Of a DNA stretch of 22,167 bases, positions 14,385 to 22,167 are shown in pieces. The DNA is taken from assembly GCA_035697245.1 (NCBI GenBank), contig DASSDH010000071.1:1-22167 (forward strand). Direction: 5' to 3'. Source of the stretch: JACVRX01 sp035697245 (GTDB lineage Bacteria > Actinomycetota > Actinomycetes > Jiangellales > Jiangellaceae). The translations under genes and the position numbers were made by a program. Under the pieces are notes generated by a model that saw only the letters and a list, made by a program, of their open reading frames with translations, did no database searches and was not told where the DNA came from. The stretch's first letter is position 1. Each line of letters opens with the position of its first letter.

Positions 14385-15950
14385 ATGCTGAACCGCACAC
14401 GCAGGACGAGCCGCGTCCTGGTCGCCACGGCTTGCGCCGCCGCCTTGGCCGCGGCGGCGGGGGCCGGCCCCGTGGTCGCCACCACCTCGGTGAAGGCCTA
14501 CGTCGAGCCGGTCGGAAGCGAGTACGAACTCAGGGCGCTCTTTAGCGTCGACGACAGGGTGCCCCTGCTGGACGGTGCACCGGGCCAGCAGTACCGCATG
14601 GTGGGGATCCCCGACGGGCTCGGTGCCCATCCCAACGGCGACGCGACGAGCACGCTGTACATGAATCACGAGCTGGGCTTCACGGCTCTGTCCGAGCCGG
14701 TCGTGGGCGGACCGCCGAACCGGGGCGCGATCGTGTCGGAGTGGATCCTCGATGAGGACGGGGACCCGGTCGCAGGCCGGCGGGCGTACGACTGGATCTT
14801 CGCCGAGAACACGTTCCTGGGACCGGCGCCGGTGGTCGGCAACGAGGCGCAGATGCCCCGCCAACTGGCGCGGTTCTGCTCCGGCTTCCTGGCTGGCCCC
14901 AGCAACGGCTTTGACCGCCGGATTTACTTGACGAACGAGGAGTCGACCAGCCCCGACACCTTTGACGGCATCGGCGGCCTATCGGTCGCGATCTTCGACA
15001 ACGAGCTCCACACGCTGGCCAAGCTCGGCCGCTACTCCAAGGAGAACACGGTTGTCCAGCCCGGCCAGGGCACACGCACGGTGATCTTCTCCCTCGAGGA
15101 CGGGCCGGCCACGTTGAACAACCAGCTCTACATGTATGTCGGCACCAAGGACCGGTCGGCGAACGCGTCGGTTCTGGCCCGAAACGGGCTCGACAACGGC
15201 ACGGTCTACGTCCTTCGTGCTCTCGACCCGGGGCTCAACAGCGAGAGGACGTTCACGAGCGGCTCGGTGACCGGCGAATGGGTCGAGATTCCCAACGCCG
15301 AGAGCCTCACGGACACCCAGCTCGAGGCGGCCAGCGACGCCGCCGGCGCCATGACCTTCGTACGCCCGGAGGACGGCACATTCAACCCGCACAACCGAAA
15401 CGAGTTCTTCTTCGTCACGACCGGCTCGTCCGCCGGCGCGGACGACGGGGTGAACGAGCTCGGCCGGCTCTACTCCCTCCGGCTCCACCCGGGGAACCCG
15501 CTCAAGCCGGCAACGCTCACGATCGCCTACAACGCCGACACGACTGTCGGTGCGGGCGGCGACACCGCGATCAGCCCGGACAACATCGATGCGAGCAGCC
15601 AGTACCTCATGATCAACGAGGACGGCACCACCGAGAGTCGGGCGGTCATGGCTGCCAAGGGCCGCGATGGCTCGATTTGGCGGTTCGATCTCGCCAAGGG
15701 CCCGGTGCACGCCGTCGGCGTCGACGTCGCCACGGCGACGCGCGTCGCCCAGCTCGACCCGCCGGGCCGCGACGGGATACCGGTCAGCCCGGGGGTCTGG
15801 GAGACCAGTGGCATCATCGACGCCTCCGCACTGTTCGGCCCCGACACCTGGCTCTCCGATGTCCAGGCCCACCCGCCTACCACCGCACCCGGCGGCGCGA
15901 CCGTGACCGTCGAGGACGGCCAGCTCCTCGTCATGGCTCCCACCGACTGA
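14385..15950 (+). CDS. DUF839/PhoX-like exported phosphatase
   Basis: This encodes 521 residues from ATG 14385, chosen for its strong AAGGAGG site 5 bases upstream. Residues 1-32 are an export signal: basic start (RTRRTSR), a hydrophobic alanine-rich core, and a likely cut after VVA. The RR pair is compatible with Tat but the motif is incomplete, so Sec is equally possible. The mature protein carries DUF839/PhoX landmarks: TSTLYMNHELGF (residue ~88), RRIYLTNEEST (~180), TKDRSANASVLARNGLDNGT (~255-280), TFVRPEDGTFNPHN (~325-340), DNIDASSQYLMINEDGT (~400) and GIIDASALFGPDTWLSDVQAH (~475-495). PhoX enzymes are calcium/iron-dependent phosphomonoesterases folded as a beta-propeller and active outside the membrane, usually induced by phosphate starvation. 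No Pho box was identified here. This protein is of normal length with no break. DUF839 also contains uncharacterised relatives, so activity is inferred. Confidence 0.85.
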   Translation: MLNRTRRTSRVLVATACAAALAAAAGAGPVVATTSVKAYVEPVGSEYELRALFSVDDRVPLLDGAPGQQYRMVGIPDGLGAHPNGDATSTLYMNHELGFTALSEPVVGGPPNRGAIVSEWILDEDGDPVAGRRAYDWIFAENTFLGPAPVVGNEAQMPRQLARFCSGFLAGPSNGFDRRIYLTNEESTSPDTFDGIGGLSVAIFDNELHTLAKLGRYSKENTVVQPGQGTRTVIFSLEDGPATLNNQLYMYVGTKDRSANASVLARNGLDNGTVYVLRALDPGLNSERTFTSGSVTGEWVEIPNAESLTDTQLEAASDAAGAMTFVRPEDGTFNPHNRNEFFFVTTGSSAGADDGVNELGRLYSLRLHPGNPLKPATLTIAYNADTTVGAGGDTAISPDNIDASSQYLMINEDGTTESRAVMAAKGRDGSIWRFDLAKGPVHAVGVDVATATRVAQLDPPGRDGIPVSPGVWETSGIIDASALFGPDTWLSDVQAHPPTTAPGGATVTVEDGQLLVMAPTD

Positions 15951-16280
15951 GGGCTTAGGCCAGGTCGGCTGCAGATGAGTACCGAACGCGGCCCCGCACC
16001 TCTCGGCGGCCATCGGGCGCGGCGCGAACCGCAACTACGTCCGGCTGCTCGAACTTACCCTGGCCGCCCTTGCCGCTACCGACCTCCACGGTCGCGCGGC
16101 GGCGTCCGCGGCCATCGGTTCGTCTCCTTTCGCTTCGCGTCGGCCACGTCGCGCAATGCACGCCGACCGCGACGACCGTCGCCGGGTCCAGGCGCCGCTC
16201 AGCCGCGCCCCGATGCCGTTCCTTGACACAAACAGGATTCGCTCTGGAGCGCTCGTGCGTGCCAGAGCGGGATGATGATG
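15951..16280. other. 330-bp stretch without a supported gene
   Basis: A plus-strand frame at about 15983-16110 has a protein-like core (GRGANRNYVRLLELTLAALA) but no start codon context and no recognisable family, so it may be a remnant. No terminator hairpin with a T-run was seen after the phosphatase-like gene. Confidence 0.3.
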
Positions 16281-17190
16281 TCAGTGGCTGGTGCCGGCGA
16301 GGAAGGTGGCAACGATGTAGGTGGCGTGACGGTCGAGCGACACGCGCGCCCGGTCATAGCGCATGGTGGTGCGGGGATCGGCATGGCTGGCGGCTTCTTG
16401 CACATCGCGGAGCGGAACGCCGGCGTCGAGTGCGGCGGTGATAAACGCCTGGTGGAGGCGTATGAGGGCCGACGCGTTTGCCGATACCGGCCTGGCGGGC
16501 GACGCGGCGCACGACGCGACCAGCTCCGTGACGATCCATCCGGCCGCCGGTGGCGGCTACAAAAGATCGGTCCTTTGCAGCGCTCACCGACGGCGAGATC
16601 GATGGCCCGGGCCGTTCGAGGAGCGAGAGGGACGGTCACGACCTTGCCGCCTTTGCGCAGAATCGTGCGGCGGCCCCGCTCCAGCCCGAGGTCCTCAATA
16701 TCCGCGCCGATCGCTTCAGAGACGCCCAGCCCGTTGAGAGCGAGCAGGCTGATCAGCGCGTGGTCCCGGGCACTGGCCAGCCCGGCGGCGACCAGGATGG
16801 CGCCCACCTCATTGCGGCCCTGGCCGGTGGCGCGGGACTCGTAGTCGAGCCGCGGTCGCCGCACGTGGGCCGCCGATGAGGTGGCGATGGGACCTTCCTG
16901 TTCGGCGTAGCAGTAGAAGCAGGACACGGTGCACAACCGCCGCGCGATGGTGGCCCGTGCCCGGCCCAGGGCCTCAAGGTGCCGCGCGAAGCATTGGATT
17001 GGGATGTCGGCGCGGCGCACCCCGAACACCGCCAGCCGGTGTTCGGTGCACCAGGCGACGTACTGGCGCAGGTCGAGCTTGTAGACGTCGCGGGTGAGGC
17101 CAGGAACCCGGCCAGCGCCAGCTGCTCGTTCGTGCTGAACGGCTCGTTGCGCGCCCCGACCACGGTTGTTGTCGAAACGGGAACGTCCAC
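16281..17190 (-). pseudogene. Tyrosine recombinase (integrase), dead: three frameshifts and both catalytic arginines lost
   Basis: The protein can be followed through all three minus-strand frames. GTG 17190 reads VDVPVST...NEQLALAGFL. After about 17095 the second frame reads LTRDVYKLDLRQYVAWCTEH, RARATIARRLCTVSCFY and RNEVGAILVAAGLASARDHA. After an extra base in a T-run (plus strand AAAA 16561-16564) the third reads FVAATGGRMDRHG and RQAGIGKRVGPHT. Near 16458 another indel leads to QAFITAALDAGVPLRDVQEA, SHADPRTTMRYDRARVSL and the end at TGA 16281-16283. In the active-site boxes, NGLGVSE has glycine (codon 16726-16728) where relatives have catalytic arginine, and the HTLRH box reads HT..LHQ, with histidine at 16452-16454 in place of the second arginine. 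The box lysine (RKGGK), the histidine (ASHAD) and the nucleophilic tyrosine (codon 16356-16358) remain. It resembles XerC/D-like integrases common in actinobacterial mobile regions. No attachment site was identified. Confidence 0.85.
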
Positions 17191-17440
17191 GATGGAACCT
17201 CCACGGGTCGAGCCGAGGCTCCAGTGGCCGGGACCGGTCAGGCAGCCCCAGCGGTCAATAGAGACCACCGACCCGACGGCTGGCTGGCGAGATCGCTCCC
17301 GAGCGGTCGATCTGGGTTTTAACGAGTCGGATGGGGGCAACGCCGGGGATCGCCCTCTGCGCCCCCCTGTGCCGCGTGTCGTTCTGTACGCGGTTCTGGG
17401 CGGAGGTGAGCGGTCTTCGACGGGTGGGCGCAGGCCCCAG

Positions 17441-18562
17441 CTAGGCGCCGTGCCAGAGCGCGGCGCCCGACGCAGGGTCAAAGAACGACAGGTGAGCGGT
17501 GTCGACCACCAGCTCGACCTTGTCGCCCGCCTTGACCGTGGTCCGGTTGGGCGCTCTGGCGACGAGGCTGCCGGTGCCCTCGATTGTGCAGATGAGGAGC
17601 TGGTCGGCGCCACGTCGTTGGACGGCGTCGGCCTTGAGCTCGATGCTGGTGCCTGCTCGGGTGGTTGCCGGGGCGCTGGAGTCCGCAGGGGTGACGTGCT
17701 CTGGGCGGGCGCCAACGACGACCTGCTCGCCGACTCTCGCCCGGAGCGATCCCGACGGTGTTCCCCGCAGGCTGAGGCGGTGGTGACCGAGCACGATCCA
17801 GGTCCCGTCGTCGTCGACCTCCAGCCGAGCCGACAGCAGTGACATCGGGGGATCGCCGAGCCAGCTGGCCACCAACGTTGTCGCCGGCCGCAGGTAGAGC
17901 TCGCTCGGCTCGCCGACCTGCTCGAGCCGCCCCTCGCGCATGACGCCCACCCGGTCGCCCATTGCCATCGCCTGCTCCTGGTCGTGGGTCACGAGGATCG
18001 TGGTCACACCCATTCCTCGGATGAGCAGGGCCAGCTCGCGGTGCAGGCGCAGCCGCTCGACGGGATCGAGGTGGGCGAGCGGTTCGTCGAGCAGGAATAC
18101 CGACGGCTTGCGCACCGTGGCCCGGCCGACGGCGACCCGCTGGCGTTCACCCGCCGACATGGTCGCCGGGCGACGGTGCAGAAATGACCACAGGCCGAGC
18201 ACGCGGGACTCGGCCCCGACCCGCTGGTCGATCTCGGCGGGCGGCGTGCCCCGGACCTCGAGCCCGAAGCGCAGGTTGCCGGCCGCCGTGAGGTGGGGGT
18301 ACAGCGCGTCGCCCTCGAACACCATTGCCACGTCGCGCTGGCTGGGTCGGACATGGGTGATGTCACGCCCGCCGATGCGGATCCGACCGTCGGCAGCCGC
18401 TTCCAAGCCCGCGATCACCCGGAGCAGGGTCGTCTTCCCGCAGCCCGAGGGACCGACCACCGTGAACACCTCCCCGTCGCGCACGCGCAGACAGACACCC
18501 GCCAACGCGACCGTGCCGTCCCGGTAGATGGCAGTCACCTGGTCTAGCTCGACATCGGGCAT
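17441..18562 (-). CDS. MalK/UgpC-like ABC transporter ATPase (sugar importer type)
   Basis: This encodes 373 residues from ATG 18562, chosen over an ATG six codons upstream because GGAGAGG lies about 6 bases before it and because relatives start MPDVELDQVT-like. The nucleotide-binding domain is complete: Walker A GPSGCGKTT (Lys43), Walker B VFLLDEP (Asp159-Glu160), D-loop HLDP and H-loop THDQ (His193). Two motifs are unusual: the Q-loop reads MVFEGDALYPH (Glu83 instead of Gln), and the signature reads MSAGERQ instead of LSGGQ. From about residue 235 a TOBE-type regulatory domain follows (GARPEHVTPADSS...), as in MalK, UgpC and MsiK. No permease or binding protein is adjacent, so it may serve distant importers, as MsiK does in Streptomyces. 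It powers uptake of oligosaccharides or glycerol-phosphate-like substrates; the actual substrate is unknown. Confidence 0.9.
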   Translation of the reverse strand: MPDVELDQVTAIYRDGTVALAGVCLRVRDGEVFTVVGPSGCGKTTLLRVIAGLEAAADGRIRIGGRDITHVRPSQRDVAMVFEGDALYPHLTAAGNLRFGLEVRGTPPAEIDQRVGAESRVLGLWSFLHRRPATMSAGERQRVAVGRATVRKPSVFLLDEPLAHLDPVERLRLHRELALLIRGMGVTTILVTHDQEQAMAMGDRVGVMREGRLEQVGEPSELYLRPATTLVASWLGDPPMSLLSARLEVDDDGTWIVLGHHRLSLRGTPSGSLRARVGEQVVVGARPEHVTPADSSAPATTRAGTSIELKADAVQRRGADQLLICTIEGTGSLVARAPNRTTVKAGDKVELVVDTAHLSFFDPASGAALWHGA

Positions 18563-19184
18563 GGCGCCCTCTCCAGCCATGTTACGGGCCAGGCCCGCCT
18601 GCTCAGCCAGTCGGCGCCCAAGCCCCTTCCCACAAGTGCGCAGACGGCGGTCGTAACGACCCCTCGTTGCTCACCAAGCGGATGGCCCGCCGTGGCGACC
18701 AGTCGGCCCTGCGGGCGGCGAGGTGGTAGGCCGGGGACCTGCCCAGTGGTCGTGTCACTCGACCCGCCCGGACAGATTCGGTGATCTCGCACCTCCCAGC
18801 GCTCCTGACCGATCTCACCCGGCGTGGCGGCGACACTGACCCGGGTCGGTTCGGCCGTTTGCGCCCGAGCGGTCGTTATGGACGCTGGTCGTGAGGAGGT
18901 CGACCAGTACCGACGCGCCGATCTGTGCGCCGGTGAGCGGCGGGCAGGAGGACGTTCTGGGCGGGCGTTATGTGTGCGCCCGGAACGGCACCTTGGGGTC
19001 GGGCCGACCATCGAATCGCCCGCGCGTTACTGGGAAACCCGCGCCTCCGCCGTTGCGCGTCCATAGCCGTCGATCGGTCGCGTTTCCTGACGAGCACCGA
19101 TGAGTCTGCGAACGGCGTTCCGTCACAAGTGGCACCACGTGGTGCGGCGAGAGCCGACGACGACCTGAAGGAGGAGGAGACGGA
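18563..19184. other. 622-bp divergent intergenic region holding repeat copy B
   Basis: This region separates the ABC ATPase (minus) from the DUF899 gene (plus) and therefore should hold two promoters. Frames here are shadows without family character. It contains the second copy of the ~128-bp repeat at 18754-18880. Just before 19185 there is an AAGGAGGAGGAG ribosome-binding tract. Confidence 0.45.
18754..18880 (+). repeat. Diverged direct repeat, copy B (partner at 541-668)
   Basis: This is the second copy of the block described for 541-668, in the same orientation. It begins GTCACTCGAC and ends GCGGTCGTTATG. It lies 305 bp before the DUF899 start codon. Conserved words are spread across the whole length rather than in one motif. 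Confidence 0.6.
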
Positions 19185-19880
19185 GTGAACACACCGCCTA
19201 TCGTTTCGCCCGAGGAGTGGCAGGCCGCCTGGGAGAACATGCTCGTCAAGGAGAAGGAGCTGACCCGCGCCCGCGACGCCCTGGCCGCCGAGCGCCGGCG
19301 CATGCCCTGGATGGCAGTCGAGAAGGACTACCGCTTCGAGGGCCCGGACGGGCCGGCGAGCCTGCTCGACCTGTTCGAGGGCCGGCGCCAGCTGGTCGTT
19401 TACCGCGCCTTCTACGCGCCGGATGTCACCACGTACCCACAGGCGGGTGGCGCGTACCCGGAACGGGCCTGCGTGGGCTGCTCCTTCGGCGCAGACCAGG
19501 TTGCGCACCCTGCCCACCTGAACGCCCGGGACACGACGCTCGCGTTCGCCTCGCGCGCCCCCCAGGCCGAGATCCAGGGCCTGAAGGAGCGAATGGGCTG
19601 GCAGAAGATCCCCTGGTACACGATCACCGACGACTTCGACGCCGACTTCGGCGTGAACGAGTGGCACGGCACGAATGCGTTCATCCGTGAGGGCGAGAAG
19701 GTCTTCCGCACCTACCTCATCAACAGCCGCGGCGACGAGGCGATGGGGAGCACCTGGGCGTACCTCGACATCACCGCCCTCGGCCGCCAGGAGGAGTGGG
19801 AGGACTCACCGGAGGGCTACCCGCACACCCCGCCGTACGGGTGGTGGAACTACCACGACGCCTACGGCAAGGACGCGTGA
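19185..19880 (+). CDS. DUF899 family thioredoxin-like protein
   Basis: This encodes 231 residues from GTG 19185, with a very strong AAGGAGGAGGAG tract just upstream. The order of motifs is that of DUF899: an N-terminal helical stretch ENMLVKEKELTRARDALAAE, then RRMPWMAVEKDYRFEGPDGP, LLDLFEGRRQLVVYRAFYAP, the CxxC-type ACVGCSFGAD (Cys96, Cys99), AEIQGLKERMGWQKIPWYT, DADFGVNEW and the ending YGWWNYHDAYG. The fold is related to AhpC/TSA thioredoxin-like proteins, and the two cysteines suggest a thiol-redox role, but no member function is firmly known to me. It is of normal length and intact. No neighbour forms an obvious operon. A shared upstream repeat with the DoxX-like gene, also a redox-associated family, could mean common control. 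Confidence 0.9.
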   Translation: MNTPPIVSPEEWQAAWENMLVKEKELTRARDALAAERRRMPWMAVEKDYRFEGPDGPASLLDLFEGRRQLVVYRAFYAPDVTTYPQAGGAYPERACVGCSFGADQVAHPAHLNARDTTLAFASRAPQAEIQGLKERMGWQKIPWYTITDDFDADFGVNEWHGTNAFIREGEKVFRTYLINSRGDEAMGSTWAYLDITALGRQEEWEDSPEGYPHTPPYGWWNYHDAYGKDA

Positions 19881-20180
19881 TCGCGCATCTCACGAAATCG
19901 GCGATCTGCTCGCGGGTCCGGCGCACCCTCGGGTACCGAACGCGCCCCATAAGCAGCGCCCCGAATCACGCCGGCCGGCGTCACCGAACGCTGCCGGTCA
20001 CGGTCACCCTCGGCATGCCTCGCAGGCGTTCGCCCGCGCCGAACGTCGTGTCCGGTCGGGTAAGGGCCGAGGCGGCGGCGCTGCTCGACACCACCGGCGG
20101 GATCGACGCCAAGAAGGATCTGCGGTGCCGGATCGATGGTGGCGGCACGGCCGGCTGCCGGGGGTGATACTTGATGCGGC
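19881..20180. other. 300-bp intergenic region before the SARP-type gene
   Basis: I see no gene, RNA or clear terminator. SARP proteins typically bind direct heptamer repeats at target promoters, and I could not identify such repeats here. The region ends with TTGATGCGGC just before the GTG start at 20181; no strong ribosome-binding site is present. Confidence 0.4.
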
Positions 20181-21803
20181 GTGGTTGCGGTGCGGCTGTT
20201 CGGGGCGATCGAGGTGAGGGTCAACTCTCAGCGGCTGGGTCCGCTGGACTTCGGTGGGGTCAAGCCCAAGCAGCTGCTCGAGGTGCTCCTCGTTCAGCGC
20301 GGCCGGCCTCTGGCCAAGGACCAGTTGGCGGAGATGATCTGGGGTGAGGCGCTGCCGCGCAGGGTTGCGGCGACGATCGAGAGCTACGTTTCGCTGCTGC
20401 GCTCGCGGCTGGGTGCGGCCAGCGGGCTGATCGCCACCGAGACAGGCGGCTACCGAGCCGAGCTGGGTGGGGTCCAGGTCGACGTGGACGCGTTCGACAG
20501 GCTGCTGCGGGCCGCGGCCGGGGCGCCGAAAGCGGAGCGCCGGCGGCGGCTCGAGGCGGCGTTGGCGATCGCGGCCGCCGAGCTGCTCGAGGACGAGCCG
20601 TATGCCGAGTGGGCGATGGACCTTCGCCGGATGTACGCCGAACGGCGTCTGCAGGCAACCTGCGACCTGGCCGAGACCTGCGTCGCGCTCGATGATGCCC
20701 GGGCCGCGGTCGAGCTGGCCGAGCGGGCGCTCGTGCTCGATCCGCTGTTCGAGCGGGCGCACCGAGTGGCGATCGTCGGCCATTACGCGCTGGGCGAGGA
20801 GGGCCGCGCGCTGCGCGCCTACGAGCGCTGCAGGGCGACGCTGCTCGAGGAGCTGGGCACCACGCCGGCGCCGGCGACGGCCGCCGCCCACGCCGCGATC
20901 TTGCGCCGCGAGGACCCTGGGACGTTGGTCGCTGGACCTCCCGGGCCCGGGGCCGAGGTTCCTGCCGCCCCGCTCGGTTCCACGGGCACTCGCTACGCGC
21001 GCAACGGCGAGGTGAGCCTCGCCTACCAGACTCTCGGCAGCGGAAGCCCCGATCTGGTCTTCGTTCCCGGGTTCGTCTCGCACGTCGAGGCGGCCTGGGA
21101 AGATCCCACCTACGCGGGTTTCATGCGACGCCTCGCGGTCGGCCGCCGCCTGATCATTTTCGACAAGCGCGGCACTGGGTTGTCGGACTCCGCGGTCGAG
21201 TGGCCGACCTTTGTCGAGCGTGTCGACGACATGTTTGCGGTCATGGACGCTGCGGGGTCGGAGCGGGCCGTGCTGTTCGGGGTGTCGGAGGGCGGTCCGA
21301 TGTGTGCGCTGGCGGCGGCACGCCATCCCGAGCGGGTGGCCGGGCTTGTGCTGCATGCGGCGTTCAGGCGCATCCTCAGGGCACCCGATTACCCATGGGG
21401 ATGGACACCCGAGCGGTTCGAGCGCTGGCTGGACTCGTTCGAGGAGGCTTGGACGACCGGCGCCGGACTCGAGGTGATCAACCCGAGCCTGGCCGGCAAT
21501 CACCGGTACATCCGCTGGTATGCCCGCTACCTCCGTCTCGGCGCCGGCCCTGGGATGGCGCGCCGGCTGATGCGCATGAACGCGGAGATTGACCTGGCAG
21601 AGGTCTTGCCCACGATCGCTGTCCCGACGTTGGTTCTGCACCGACGAGATGAGCGGTGGGTGAAGGCGGAGCATGGCCGCTACGTGGCTGAGCGCATTCC
21701 CGGGGCTCGCCTGGTCTTGCTGCCTGGGGTCGATCAGCACCCGTGGATCGGCGAGGTCGAGCCTGTGCACCGCGCTCTCGACGAGTTCATCCGGGTGCTG
21801 TGA
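20181..21803 (+). CDS. SARP/BTAD transcriptional regulator fused to an alpha/beta hydrolase
   Basis: This encodes 540 residues from GTG 20181. Residues 1-95 are an OmpR-like winged helix (VRLFGAIEVRV, KPKQLLEVLLVQRGRPLAKD, LAEMIWGEALP, IESYVSLLRSRLG, ETGGYRAEL), as in AfsR/DnrI/RedD. Residues 98-245 are the bacterial transcriptional activation domain (VDVDAFDRLLRAA, AERALVLDPLFERAHRVAI, RALRAYERCRATLLEELGTT). After a proline-rich linker, residues 268-540 are an alpha/beta hydrolase: VPGFVSHVE oxyanion region, FDKRGTGLSD, nucleophile elbow GVSEGG (Ser369), acid LHRRDERW (Asp490) and base DQHPW (His520), so the triad looks complete. Such proteins are cytoplasmic DNA-binding regulators; the hydrolase may act as an enzyme or as a ligand sensor. 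A methyltransferase begins 79 bp downstream on the same strand. The start is uncertain by a few codons because no clear ribosome-binding site is seen. Confidence 0.9.
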   Translation: MVAVRLFGAIEVRVNSQRLGPLDFGGVKPKQLLEVLLVQRGRPLAKDQLAEMIWGEALPRRVAATIESYVSLLRSRLGAASGLIATETGGYRAELGGVQVDVDAFDRLLRAAAGAPKAERRRRLEAALAIAAAELLEDEPYAEWAMDLRRMYAERRLQATCDLAETCVALDDARAAVELAERALVLDPLFERAHRVAIVGHYALGEEGRALRAYERCRATLLEELGTTPAPATAAAHAAILRREDPGTLVAGPPGPGAEVPAAPLGSTGTRYARNGEVSLAYQTLGSGSPDLVFVPGFVSHVEAAWEDPTYAGFMRRLAVGRRLIIFDKRGTGLSDSAVEWPTFVERVDDMFAVMDAAGSERAVLFGVSEGGPMCALAAARHPERVAGLVLHAAFRRILRAPDYPWGWTPERFERWLDSFEEAWTTGAGLEVINPSLAGNHRYIRWYARYLRLGAGPGMARRLMRMNAEIDLAEVLPTIAVPTLVLHRRDERWVKAEHGRYVAERIPGARLVLLPGVDQHPWIGEVEPVHRALDEFIRVL

Positions 21804-21882
21804 GCTGAACGTCGGCCGAAGGTTTTTCCAAGGTCCGCCGGTGATCGTCAGCATCGAGCCACTGAGGCAAGGAGGACGGACG

Positions 21883-22167
21883 ATGTCCCAGGTCGAGTTC
21901 GACGAGGACATGGCAACGAAGATCGAGGCGCTGTACCGGATCGGCGACGCCGCTCGTCGGCGCCGGATCGTGCGTGAGGCGCTCGCCGCCGCCCCTGGCG
22001 AGCGCATCCTCGACGTCGGCTGCGGTCCCGGCTTCTATTGCGCCGAGCTGGCAGAGGAGGTGAAGCCCTCTGGATCGGTGGTGGGCGTCGACTCGAGCCC
22101 GGCGATGCTCGAGCTCGCCGCCCGCCGTTGCGCCGGGCTCGAGGGCGTCGAGCTTCGCCCAGCAGAC
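21883..22167 (+). CDS. Class I SAM-dependent methyltransferase (partial, 3' cut by window)
   Basis: ATG 21883 has a GGAGGA site about 8 bases upstream; 95 codons are visible before the window ends. Residues 1-40 form a helical lead (MATKIEALYRIGDAARRRRI), then motif I RILDVGCGPGFYCAELAEEV (residues 41-60), the strand-2 acidic residue in VVGVDSSPAML (Asp70), and the following helix LAARRCAGLEGVEL. This is the standard Rossmann front half of UbiE/arsenite-methyltransferase-like enzymes that bind S-adenosylmethionine. The substrate domain is outside the window, so the substrate is unknown. It lies 79 bp after the regulator-hydrolase gene on the same strand and may be its co-transcribed partner or target. 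Confidence 0.85.
   Translation, partial: MSQVEFDEDMATKIEALYRIGDAARRRRIVREALAAAPGERILDVGCGPGFYCAELAEEVKPSGSVVGVDSSPAMLELAARRCAGLEGVELRPAD

Noticed and set aside
5900..17190. A prophage or integrative element spanning IS remnant to integrase
   Set aside because: No structural, packaging, lysis, relaxase or conjugation genes lie between them, and a housekeeping-type dehydrogenase occupies most of the interval.
16753..17715. A 320-codon minus-strand frame overlapping the integrase and the ABC ATPase
   Set aside because: Only the short stretch around NEQLALAGFL is real (integrase N-terminus); the rest is S/R/P-rich shadow and conflicts with the intact ATPase frame.
20181..22167. Antibiotic biosynthesis cluster because of the SARP regulator
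   Set aside because: No synthase, carrier protein or tailoring set is visible in the window; a regulator plus one partial methyltransferase is not enough.
1..22167. CRISPR arrays, tRNA or rRNA genes
   Set aside because: No regularly spaced repeats, cloverleaf arms or conserved rRNA words were found on either strand by eye.

Overview
The window is GC-rich throughout, with G or C at most third codon positions. It carries a very large NAD-type glutamate dehydrogenase, a SARP/BTAD regulator and a PhoX-type (DUF839) phosphatase. Together these point to a high-GC actinobacterium; something like an Acidimicrobiia or a related environmental lineage is possible, but I cannot fix the genus from sequence alone. 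No rRNA, tRNA or CRISPR array was seen.

Layout. 1-7.3 kb is a patchwork of two or three plausible intact genes (a DoxX-like membrane protein and a five-bladed beta-propeller glycosidase-like protein) among many gene remnants. The remnants are a GH13 C-terminus cut by the window edge, a frameshifted molybdopterin oxidoreductase domain, a small ORF with an amber stop, the N-terminal ~90 residues of a SulP transporter, the C-terminus of an unknown protein, the C-terminal half of a flavin disulfide reductase with an opal stop, and a decayed IS3-type insertion sequence. 7.3-12.0 kb is a single intact 1584-residue glutamate dehydrogenase on the minus strand. 12.2-13.2 kb is again debris: an acetyltransferase whose two halves lie in opposite orientations, three 11-bp tandem repeats carrying DnaA-box-like words, and a DUF11 surface-repeat fragment. 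13.4-16.0 kb holds a membrane-anchored secreted protein with one frameshift, then a DUF839/PhoX-like exported phosphatase. 16.3-17.2 kb is a dead tyrosine recombinase that has lost both catalytic arginines. 17.4-22.2 kb is mostly intact: a MalK/UgpC-like ABC ATPase (minus), a DUF899 thioredoxin-fold protein, a SARP-type regulator fused to an alpha/beta hydrolase, and the start of a SAM methyltransferase (plus).

How the genes work together. There is no clear multi-gene pathway. Plausible pairs are the anchored protein plus phosphatase (44 bp apart, same strand), and the regulator-hydrolase fusion plus methyltransferase (79 bp apart). The GH13 remnant, the propeller and the sugar-type ABC ATPase hint at carbohydrate use but are far apart. 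A diverged ~128-bp block is shared by the regions upstream of the DoxX-like gene and the DUF899 gene, at similar distances from both start codons.

The strongest signal is structural. Nonsense codons, one-base indels (several in short homopolymers), catalytic-residue losses, truncations and an inverted gene half accumulate around a recombinase and an IS element, while the 4.7-kb dehydrogenase and other housekeeping-type genes stay open. I read this as a recombination-prone accessory region in decay, with assembly or sequencing error as the main alternative for the indels. I found no convincing new defence or biosynthetic system.
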